Positions 55,669-61,908 of a stretch of DNA of 64,000 bases are shown in pieces (position 1 is the stretch's first letter; the number at the start of each line of letters is the position of its first letter). Below the pieces are notes generated by a model that saw only the letters and a program-made list of their open reading frames with translations, did no database searches and had not been told where the DNA came from. The position numbers were made by a program, and so were the translations under genes. This DNA is from Vulcanimicrobiota bacterium (GTDB taxonomy: Bacteria > Vulcanimicrobiota > Vulcanimicrobiia > Vulcanimicrobiales > Vulcanimicrobiaceae), in the NCBI GenBank assembly GCA_027459645.1, contig DAIDHQ010000039.1, positions 1-64,000 on the forward strand. The letters are read 5' to 3'.

Positions 55669-55895
55669 ACAATGCGCGTACAGTGGGGGCGGAATTGACC
55701 CCCACCCCTCCGGGTCAAATTGACCCCCACCCTCCGGGCGGATTCGACCCCCAGGTGGGGGCGGAATTGACCCCCCTAACTATACATAGAACATGTGAAG
55801 TGGAACGTAGTCTTACTCACTACGTTCGTAAGACGCCCGGTGCAGGCACCGTACGCAGCCTCCTGTGTGGTGGAAACCATGCCGCGTTCCTGTAG
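55665..55895 (+). CDS. Small overlapping ORF encoding Pro-rich repeats
   Basis: 76 residues from an ATG overlapping the initiator stop. Residues 8-40 read GAELTPTPPGQIDPHPPGG and so on, which is what the iteron-like DNA encodes in this frame. In many HTH_36 initiators a similar LTP/DPP-type segment is part of the initiator itself, so this may be a split-off tail. Its real expression is uncertain; the DNA may matter more than the peptide. Confidence 0.4.
   Translation: MNNARTVGAELTPTPPGQIDPHPPGGFDPQVGAELTPLTIHRTCEVERSLTHYVRKTPGAGTVRSLLCGGNHAAFL
55692..55775 (+). repeat. Four iteron-like repeats, candidate replication origin
   Basis: The 12-mer GAATTGACCCCC or a variant occurs at 55692 (exact), 55717 (one mismatch), 55741 (two mismatches) and 55764 (exact), at 23-25-bp steps. 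The exact copies at 55692 and 55764 are preceded by GTGGGGGCG, and at the first copy GTGGGGG (55683-55689) and CCCCCAC (55699-55705) form an inverted repeat. A relatively A/T-rich stretch (55776-55795) follows, as expected of an unwinding element. Confidence 0.6.
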
Positions 55896-56397
55896 CATTT
55901 GCACTCATCCGCAGGGCATGGACATTACGAAAGCGATCTGCCGCGGCGGTTCAAAGCGGACGATTGCGGCTCGTTTCGCGGTCGACGATTCAGCAGTCCA
56001 TCGACACAAAGTGAACTGCCTCCGCATCGTCGGCCCGAAGAAAGCGACAGACGAGAAACATTGGGAAAACGCGACTTTTGCGCCGGAGCGGTTCGATTCT
56101 AGTGCAGATCCACGCGCAATAATTGCACGCGCTGATTCATTGCTAACGCGCGCTGAACGTGTAATGCACGAAGCGGATAAAGACGGCGACAATTTACTTG
56201 TGTTGAAGGCAGTGCGCGAAGCGAAAGGCGTCGTTGAAATGCTCGCGCGCATTCACGGTTTGCTACAAAGCGACGGCGCCGTGGTCGTCGATCAACGCAG
56301 CGTAACTGTCAACGCGCCGGAACTTCCCGAGGAAGATATGCGCGCGATCATAGCAATGGCGCGAGGCTTGCCGGCGAGCGAAAAGGGCTGCGTTTAG
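55879..56397 (+). CDS. Terminase small subunit-like DNA-binding protein
   Basis: 172 residues from the ATG at 55879. The N-terminus has a CSICTHPQG knuckle followed by a helix-turn-helix (RTIAARFAVDDSAVHRHKVN), a layout common in phage proteins encoded just upstream of TerL. A helical middle (LLTRAERVMHEADKDGD) could oligomerise. Assignment as TerS rests on this layout and position; a regulator is the alternative. Confidence 0.6.
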   Translation: MPRSCSICTHPQGMDITKAICRGGSKRTIAARFAVDDSAVHRHKVNCLRIVGPKKATDEKHWENATFAPERFDSSADPRAIIARADSLLTRAERVMHEADKDGDNLLVLKAVREAKGVVEMLARIHGLLQSDGAVVVDQRSVTVNAPELPEEDMRAIIAMARGLPASEKGCV

Positions 56398-56491
56398 GTA
56401 CTAATCCCACACGCAATACGCGGGTTTCCGTGCTTAATCGGCCTCAGAAAATGGCCGACTGTCAACGGATTCGTTAACGAGAAGGGAATTT

Positions 56492-56662
56492 ATGAAGGTC
56501 GAAGTGGTCCCGGGCGAGCCGTTAGAGCTTGCCCTAAAACGCTTTACCAAGCGCGTTTCGCGCGATGGCATACTGTTGACGTTCTGCCGTCGAGCGCGCT
56601 TTGTCGCGAAGGGTGAACGGCTACGCAATAAGAGCCGTGCTGCAAGAAAGCGCATGCAATGA
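56492..56662 (+). CDS. rpsU-like: Element-encoded ribosomal protein bS21
   Basis: 56 residues (MKVEVVPGEPLELALKRF..., ending SRAARKRMQ) with GAAGGGA upstream of the ATG. It has the same length as the host bS21 at 20331 and is identical at 22 of 56 positions, including the PGE turn, A-L-x-RF helix core, GIL and the KSxAARKR basic tail. The middle helix (FCRRARFVAKGERL) differs strongly. bS21 lies by the anti-Shine-Dalgarno helix, so an element copy could enter ribosomes and bias initiation; phage-borne bS21 is known elsewhere. It overlaps the next ORF by 4 nt and lies two genes before TerL. Confidence 0.9.
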   Translation: MKVEVVPGEPLELALKRFTKRVSRDGILLTFCRRARFVAKGERLRNKSRAARKRMQ

Positions 56663-56949
56663 GCGGCAGCGATACGCTAACGTTGATTGCGCGCGTCGAC
56701 CAGCTTGAGGCGCACGTTAAAGAGCAGCGCGGCCAGATCGCCAAATTGGGCGCGGCGCTGATGCGATTAACGCAAACGTCCGAAGACAACTTCTTGGCAT
56801 TCGGCAAGGCGCTAGCATCGAAGACTATTGCGGATGGCAAGCGCGAAAAGCTCATAGAGATGCTTAAAGCGACACTCGAACGGCATGAGAGCGAAATTCG
56901 CAAGCTGCGGGTTTCGAGCAAGTGTGACATCGACGGGTGCGAGCGATGA
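56659..56949 (+). CDS. Short coiled-coil protein
   Basis: 96 residues, mostly heptad helix (LTLIARVDQLEAHVKEQRGQ, LIEMLKATLERHESEIRKLR), ending in a CDIDGCER knuckle. It overlaps bS21 and TerL by 4 nt on either side. It might be a TerL partner; unknown. Confidence 0.65.
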   Translation: MSGSDTLTLIARVDQLEAHVKEQRGQIAKLGAALMRLTQTSEDNFLAFGKALASKTIADGKREKLIEMLKATLERHESEIRKLRVSSKCDIDGCER

Positions 56950-58451
56950 GCGAGAATTCGGCGAAGATCAAGGCGCTAGCAAGTGTGTACGAACGTCGCC
57001 TTGCCCAATCGCACTTGCTAGACTTTGCTCGGCGCGTAAATCCTTGGTTTGAAGCGCCGGTGCACCTCAAGTACCTTGCCGGCCATCTTGAACGCATCGA
57101 AAGCGGCGCAATCACGCGCCTTGCAATCACCGCGCCGCCCGGTCACGGCAAATCGTCGCTGACGCAGGCGTTCGTTGCGTGGTTCATTGGTCGCGACCCG
57201 AAACGTCGCGTCCTTGCGCTGTCGGGAAATCAGGCGTTGGCGCGCCGCAACAGTCGTGCCGTGCGCGGTATGCTGCAGAATCCGGCGTGGCCGTTCGAGT
57301 GTCGCCTCTCCGGCGAGGCGCTCGAAGAATGGGAAACGTCCGAGGGCGGCGGCGTTCGCGCGATCGGTCGCGATGGGCAACTCACGGGCTTCCGCGCTGA
57401 AGCGATTTTGTTCGATGACGTCCAGCCGGATGCTGGCACGCTGACGTCGCGGCAAGATGACGAGGCGTGGTACCGCGAGATATCGTCGACGCGTCTGGAG
57501 CCCAACGGCGTGCAGGTGTTGATCGCAACACGATGGGCGGAGGATGACCTTATCGGTCGTCTGCGTGAAGGCGCAAGCGCGATGGAGTGGACATTCGTCG
57601 ACTTGCCGGCGCTGGCGCGCGAAAATGACCCGCTAGGGCGCGCGGAGGGCGACGCCCTATGGCCAGAGCGTTGGCCCGTTGACGTTCTGCGCAAGCGCAA
57701 GTCGGAGGTTGGCAGTCTCGCCTTCGCGTGCCAATACCAGGGCGCGCCGGTGCCTCCCGAGGGGCGCTTCGTTCAGCGCGCGTGGTTTCCGCGCTATACG
57801 CCCGGTTCGTTGCCGGCATTTAAGAAAATTGTGCTCGGCGTCGACTGCGCAGCAAAAGCCGAGAAGCGAAACGACAATAGCGCGATCGCCGCAGTGGGCG
57901 TTCCGGCGTCTTCTGTCGAGTCGTATCTCCTGGACGTCTGGGCGAAGCGGATTGAATTCCCGGATCTCGTTCGGGCGCTTAAGGAGCACTACGCCCGCTG
58001 GAAAGACTTAAGCGTTCCGGTCTTCGTGTACGTCGAGGACGCGAGCGCCGGCACGCAGCTCGTGCAGTCGCTAAAGCGGGAGTCCGGCATTCCTGTAATC
58101 CTCGTAAAGACGGGCGGGAAGTCGAAGATCGAGCGCATGGAATCGTTGACCCCTCACTTCGAGGCGGGGCGGGTGTTGCTTCCGGCGCACGCGTCGTGGC
58201 TTGGCGCCTTCGAGGAGGAGCTATACGCGTTCCCTGCGGCGCGCCATGACGATCGGGTCGACGCGTTCGCTATTGCGATTGCTCAGGTGGCGCAGAAGGC
58301 GTTTGCATACGCTGGAGCATTTTCGTCTGGCGCTTCGGTAGTCGCAGATGGCACCGGAACCGTTCGAACCGTACTCTCGCCGGTGAGTGACGGCGTTCCC
58401 CTGGGAAGCGGAGCCGCGATCAGCCACGCACTGCGCGCGGGGATGTTCTAA
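56946..58451 (+). CDS. Terminase large subunit (TerL)
   Basis: 501 residues. ATPase domain: Walker A ITAPPGHGKSSLT (61-73), Walker B AILFDDVQ (153-160), coupling motif VLIATRWAEDDLIGRL (191-206). RNase H-like nuclease: VLGVDCAAKAEKRNDNSAIA with the first metal Asp, and HDDRVDAFAIAIAQ with the last. All catalytic residues are present, so it should package DNA into a procapsid supplied from elsewhere. The ATG at 56946 overlaps the preceding stop. Confidence 0.94.
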   Translation: MSENSAKIKALASVYERRLAQSHLLDFARRVNPWFEAPVHLKYLAGHLERIESGAITRLAITAPPGHGKSSLTQAFVAWFIGRDPKRRVLALSGNQALARRNSRAVRGMLQNPAWPFECRLSGEALEEWETSEGGGVRAIGRDGQLTGFRAEAILFDDVQPDAGTLTSRQDDEAWYREISSTRLEPNGVQVLIATRWAEDDLIGRLREGASAMEWTFVDLPALARENDPLGRAEGDALWPERWPVDVLRKRKSEVGSLAFACQYQGAPVPPEGRFVQRAWFPRYTPGSLPAFKKIVLGVDCAAKAEKRNDNSAIAAVGVPASSVESYLLDVWAKRIEFPDLVRALKEHYARWKDLSVPVFVYVEDASAGTQLVQSLKRESGIPVILVKTGGKSKIERMESLTPHFEAGRVLLPAHASWLGAFEEELYAFPAARHDDRVDAFAIAIAQVAQKAFAYAGAFSSGASVVADGTGTVRTVLSPVSDGVPLGSGAAISHALRAGMF

Positions 58452-58501
58452 TGTTGCTCCGGTTCAGGGACCGCCGGCTTTTCTTCCAGCATAGCTTATG
58501 G

Positions 58502-58507
58502 TATAGT
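58502..58507 (+). promoter_or_regulatory. Probable -10 element of the following small gene
   Basis: TATAGT with TGG in front ends 7 nt before the ATG at 58515, so the predicted transcript start coincides with the start codon (leaderless). Confidence 0.4.
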
Positions 58508-58514
58508 TCAGGGC

Positions 58515-58712
58515 ATGACCCTCGAAGAGAAGGTGCGCGAGAATCGACTGCGGCGGATGGCCGAGCGTCGGGGCTTAGTCCTCACGCGTTCGCGGCGGCG
58601 CGACCCGCTTGCGCTCGACTACGGCCTCTATCGGCTGTTGCGGGCGAAGCGAGTGCTGCTCGAAACGAAGTCGCTCGACGCGATCGAAGCGCGGCTCCTC
58701 AAGGGCGAATAA
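58515..58712 (+). CDS. Small basic protein of unknown function
   Basis: 65 residues: LEEKVRENRLRRMAERRGLV, then RSRRRDPLALDYGLYRLL. The RRxAxRxGLxLxxSRRRDPxALDYGxY pattern recurs in short actinobacterial and phage proteins of unknown role. A reading in another frame (58451-58771) shadows it and is less likely. Confidence 0.7.
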   Translation: MTLEEKVRENRLRRMAERRGLVLTRSRRRDPLALDYGLYRLLRAKRVLLETKSLDAIEARLLKGE

Positions 58713-58777
58713 AACAAGAGGCTCCCCGCGTGTTGCGTACGCGAGAAGCCAGGGCCAAAAGAAAGGGTTAATTTCTC

Positions 58778-59161
58778 ATGGCAAGAGTTACAGTACCACA
58801 TTCCGGGTCGAGTGAGACATCGAACCTCGTCCGGTTTCCCGACGTCGCGGAGAGAATGGAGCGGCGGATGCGCGCTCCCGAAGTTCTCGATTTTGTTGGC
58901 ACGACGGGGGCCGATGAGAAGGTCGCGCAATTCCCCGACGCGATCGGACGGTGTGAGCGACGGCTCGAGCGTTTAGCCAACGCGATTTTGGAATTACAGG
59001 AGCGACTGGAGCGGCGTGCGCGGCGGCTCGGCGTTACGCTTCCCGCGCCTCCGCTTGGTGAAAAGCTCCCGACTGTCCGTCAAATTGCTGACGATGTAAC
59101 GAAACAGGTCATGGATGCGCTCGCGCAGGGCGCGGAAGGGCAATATGCAGACCAGCCGTAA
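58778..59161 (+). CDS. Unknown helical element protein
   Basis: 127 residues from the ATG at 58778. There is an N-terminal low-complexity stretch, then a charged helix (CERRLERLANAILELQERLE) and a conserved-looking C-terminus (TVRQIADDVTKQVMDALAQ). Its last 17 nt overlap the next gene. Confidence 0.55.
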   Translation: MARVTVPHSGSSETSNLVRFPDVAERMERRMRAPEVLDFVGTTGADEKVAQFPDAIGRCERRLERLANAILELQERLERRARRLGVTLPAPPLGEKLPTVRQIADDVTKQVMDALAQGAEGQYADQP

Positions 59162-60068
59162 CGCGCCGTGTCCGTGTGGAAGCGGACGCAAATACAAAGT
59201 CTGCTGCCTCGCAAAAGACGAGGCGCAACACAAGCCGCGTATCGACAAAGACGCGCTGATCGTCTGCATGCCGACCCGCGGGCAGATCACCTACGAAACG
59301 GAGCTTGCCCTTCGTGAGACGCTGCGTGGCTTCGATGCGCTCTTTTGCACGATCGGGCGCAAGCCCGTGGTCGAGGCGCGAAACTGGCTTGCGCGCAGCG
59401 CGCTGAGCGCGATCGACGCGAATCCACTCGCGTTTACGCCGCGCGAGTGGTTCATCTTGTGGATCGACGACGACGCGTGGTGGCAGCAGGGCACCGTTCA
59501 GATTCTCGTCGACGGGTTACGGAAGGACCGCGCGACAGACGTTGTGTTCGGCCTTTTTGGAAACCGCACGCCGTATGCCGGGCCGGCGGCATTCCGTAAC
59601 GCGAATGACCTGCAAAGCTTTCCGAAGATGGGCGTCGATTGTCGGCAGGGCGACCTCATACCAATCGAACGCGCAGGCTTTCACTTCGTACTCATGCGAG
59701 AGAGCGCGCTTCGTCGCGTTGGACCTGATCCGTTTACGCCGCGCCGTGCCCACGGCGAGGATTTTGAATTCTGCGAACGGGCGGTCGAAGCGGGCCTCAG
59801 TCTGAAAGTCGCGACCGGCGTGCCGATAGCGCACCTGGACCCGCGCGATGGCACGGCGTACTTCGTCGGCATGGCGCCGATGATGATGGACGGGAACGTC
59901 GTGCGCGCCATGAGCCTCACGCATGCCACTCCGCAAGGTGTTAAAGAGGCCGAGCTTCGCGAATATGGCGAGCAGATTGGCGATGCAGCCGCGCGTGAGC
60001 GTGAGGCGCTGAGCGAAATTGAATCAGAAATGCAACAGCGGCGCAAGGTCGCAGAGGGAGCGGTATGA
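59145..60068 (+). CDS. SEC-C zinc motif fused to GT-A glycosyltransferase-like domain
   Basis: 307 residues from the ATG at 59145. Residues 6-21 (NAPCPCGSGRKYKVCC) are a SEC-C zinc motif. The rest looks like a GT-A glycosyltransferase: LIVCMPTRGQITYETELALR first strand, metal-binding WIDDDAWW (107-113), acceptor-side GEDFEFCERAVEAGLSL (204-220) and a metal-ligand His in VPIAHLD. It could glycosylate DNA, a virion protein or a host surface target; which is unknown. SEC-C motifs usually bind zinc and mediate protein or RNA contacts. Confidence 0.78.
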   Translation: MQTSRNAPCPCGSGRKYKVCCLAKDEAQHKPRIDKDALIVCMPTRGQITYETELALRETLRGFDALFCTIGRKPVVEARNWLARSALSAIDANPLAFTPREWFILWIDDDAWWQQGTVQILVDGLRKDRATDVVFGLFGNRTPYAGPAAFRNANDLQSFPKMGVDCRQGDLIPIERAGFHFVLMRESALRRVGPDPFTPRRAHGEDFEFCERAVEAGLSLKVATGVPIAHLDPRDGTAYFVGMAPMMMDGNVVRAMSLTHATPQGVKEAELREYGEQIGDAAAREREALSEIESEMQQRRKVAEGAV

Positions 60069-60556
60069 TTCCGACCACAGATGGTTCCAAGGCCAAGGCG
60101 TTTCTCGCGTCGCTTAAGCCCGAAGATGCAAACATGCTGCGCGCGGCGATCGTCGCGGCAATTGCGAAGACGTCGGAACTAACCGTCGAGGTCGCCGTCG
60201 TATCGCATGCGCGCAACCTGGACGTTATTCGTGAAACGCAGATAAACGTCGCGGTCATCGAGAATACGGCGCTCGACTGCGCCGCCGACGTTCTTGCAGC
60301 GTCCTGGCCCAAGCGGACCGACGGCGCGCCCGTTACAGATCTGAGCGCGCTCGCTGCCGGCGCCGCGGTCGCGAGCGGAATGAGTCTCGGCAAGGCGCGC
60401 GGCGCCATGTATCGCGCGGGGAGCGCCCTTGGCGATGTCGAGGCGATTGCTTCGGGCAATCCCGAGAAAATTGTTCGGCGTGGGGCGCAGCACGTTTTCT
60501 GGCGCGCGTTCGGCAAGCTTGGTCGTGGTATTTTCCGCTCGTTCGGAGGTAAGTAG
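60065..60556 (+). CDS. Unknown element protein with C-terminal helical/Gly-rich region
   Basis: 163 residues; the ATG overlaps the preceding stop. The N-terminal half is helical and charged (FLASLKPEDANMLRAAIVAA); the second half has Ala/Gly-rich helices (LSALAAGAAVASGMSLGKAR) and a basic end (FWRAFGKLGRGIFRSFGGK). It lies just before the integrase gene. Unknown. Confidence 0.55.
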   Translation: MIPTTDGSKAKAFLASLKPEDANMLRAAIVAAIAKTSELTVEVAVVSHARNLDVIRETQINVAVIENTALDCAADVLAASWPKRTDGAPVTDLSALAAGAAVASGMSLGKARGAMYRAGSALGDVEAIASGNPEKIVRRGAQHVFWRAFGKLGRGIFRSFGGK

Positions 60557-60558
60557 CG

Positions 60559-61752
60559 ATGCGAGGGCATTTCAAACGGCGCACATACCGGGATAAGAAG
60601 ACCGGCGCGATTCGCACGGCCACCACATGGTCGGTGCTTTACGATCTTCCGACTGCTCCGGGCGAAAAGCGCAAGCAGAAGATCAAGTCTGGATTCGCAA
60701 CGAAGCGGGACGCGGTTGCGTGGTTCACGCGTAAGGCGGAGGAATTACGTCAAGGCATTGCGCCGGCGGATGACCGTATTACGGTTGAGCAGTACCTAAC
60801 GAATTGGCTGACGACTGCGGAGGGGACCGTTTCGGCGCTCGCACTCCACGCGTACAAGAACCACGTCGAGCAGCATATCATCCCCGCGCTTGGTGCAATC
60901 CGACTAGTGGATTTGCGCGCGACGCACGTTGAAACCGCCAAGGCTCGTTGGTCGACGAGCGCCCCGAAGGGACGAAAGACGGGGCGCCTGAGCGATCGCA
61001 CGGTGCGGCATATCTATTCCACGCTGAACACGGCGCTTAACCGCGCTGTTCGTCACCGAATGATCCCCGTTAATCCGTGCGAGTTTGTCGACGCTCCTCG
61101 CGTAGAGAGGCGCGAAATGCAGGCGCTCGACGCGGCGGCTGGCGCGCGGATGATCGAATTACTTGAAGGCTCGCACATTGGAGCCGCGATCGTGACGGCA
61201 TTGGGCACGGGGCTCCGGCGGGGCGAACTGCTCGCGCTAAAATGGTCCGACGTCGACCTCGATGCGGGGCTCCTCACCGTTCAGCGTTCGCTCGAGCGCG
61301 CAACGAAGGCAACGCGTTTCAAAGATCCAAAGACGAAACGCTCGCGAAGGACTGTTAGCATCCCGCGTTTCGTGGTCGACCGCCTGCGGCGCCATCGTAT
61401 GGAGCAGGCTGAGCGTTTCTTGTCCCTGGGTCTCGGTCGCCCGACGGCAGACGCGCTCGTATTCGAGCGGTTAGGCGAACCGTGGGTCCCTAATACGTTT
61501 GGAACGGCGTTTCGACGCGAACTAAAGCGGTTGGAATTGCCGGCAATTCGTCTGCATGACCTCCGCCATTCATTCGCGTCGATGGCGCTCGCTGCCGGCG
61601 TTGATCTGAAGACGGTTTCGAGCGCACTCGGGCACTCGACGATCTCAACGACGGCGGATGTTTACGCGCACGTTACGGCGGCCATGAAAAAGGACGCCGC
61701 CGCTCGCCTCGATGCCGCCCTCGCCGGGGCCGCAAAACGTGCAAGTGGATAG
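60559..61752 (+). CDS. int: Tyrosine-family site-specific integrase
   Basis: 397 residues. An arm-binding region (1-70) and a SAM-like core-binding domain (75-170) precede the catalytic domain. The catalytic residues are visible as Arg220 (GTGLRRGELLALKW), His333 and Arg336 (LHDLRHSFASMA), His359 (ALGHSTIS) and the nucleophile Tyr369 (DVYAHV). It ends 63 nt before attR, as usual for tRNA-integrating elements. Confidence 0.96.
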   Translation: MRGHFKRRTYRDKKTGAIRTATTWSVLYDLPTAPGEKRKQKIKSGFATKRDAVAWFTRKAEELRQGIAPADDRITVEQYLTNWLTTAEGTVSALALHAYKNHVEQHIIPALGAIRLVDLRATHVETAKARWSTSAPKGRKTGRLSDRTVRHIYSTLNTALNRAVRHRMIPVNPCEFVDAPRVERREMQALDAAAGARMIELLEGSHIGAAIVTALGTGLRRGELLALKWSDVDLDAGLLTVQRSLERATKATRFKDPKTKRSRRTVSIPRFVVDRLRRHRMEQAERFLSLGLGRPTADALVFERLGEPWVPNTFGTAFRRELKRLELPAIRLHDLRHSFASMALAAGVDLKTVSSALGHSTISTTADVYAHVTAAMKKDAAARLDAALAGAAKRASG

Positions 61753-61814
61753 CTCATTTCACCCGCACCCGTTAGCAGTGCGTTGACAGTCGAAGCGTTT
61801 TCGGGAAAGTCCAA

Positions 61815-61849
61815 GCACGAAAATTGGTGGGGAAGGTGGGATTTGAACC
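61815..61849. repeat. Right attachment site (attR), 35-bp direct repeat
   Basis: Identical to 48150-48184. It lies across the 3' end of tRNA-Leu, whose gene is complete here, so the element brought in a replacement 3' end and left the tRNA functional. Confidence 0.92.
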
Positions 61850-61908
61850 CACACGAGTTGCCCCGGCCGCTTTTGAGGCGGCTGCGTCTGCCGTTCCGCC
61901 ACTTCCCC
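61825..61908 (-). tRNA. tRNA-Leu (CAA)
   Basis: 84 nt with encoded CCA. Acceptor GGGGAAG/CTTCCCC, anticodon loop CTCAAAA (CAA) on GCCGC/GCGGC, a class II variable arm and T arm GTGGGTTCAAATCCCAC. The 3' 25 bases are within attR. Confidence 0.95.

Larger units (their letters stand above)
48150..61849 (+). mobile_element. Integrated phage-satellite-like element in tRNA-Leu(CAA)
   Basis: A 13.7-kb unit bounded by the 35-bp direct repeat and carrying integrase next to attR. All recognised genes run on the plus strand: unknown Cys protein, HTH protein, excisionase-like protein, tape measure, three unknowns, replication initiator, iteron-bearing ORF, TerS-like, bS21, coiled coil, TerL, two small unknowns, SEC-C/glycosyltransferase, unknown, integrase. 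Portal, capsid, prohead protease, tail tube, baseplate and lysis genes are not recognisable, and no gap is large enough to hold them. Reading frames look intact and are joined by ATGA/GTGA overlaps, which argues against random decay. Confidence 0.88.

Noticed and set aside
58451-58771. Alternative 106-residue frame after TerL
   Set aside because: The 58515-58712 frame has a recurring small-protein pattern and a promoter-like element just before its ATG; the alternative has neither.
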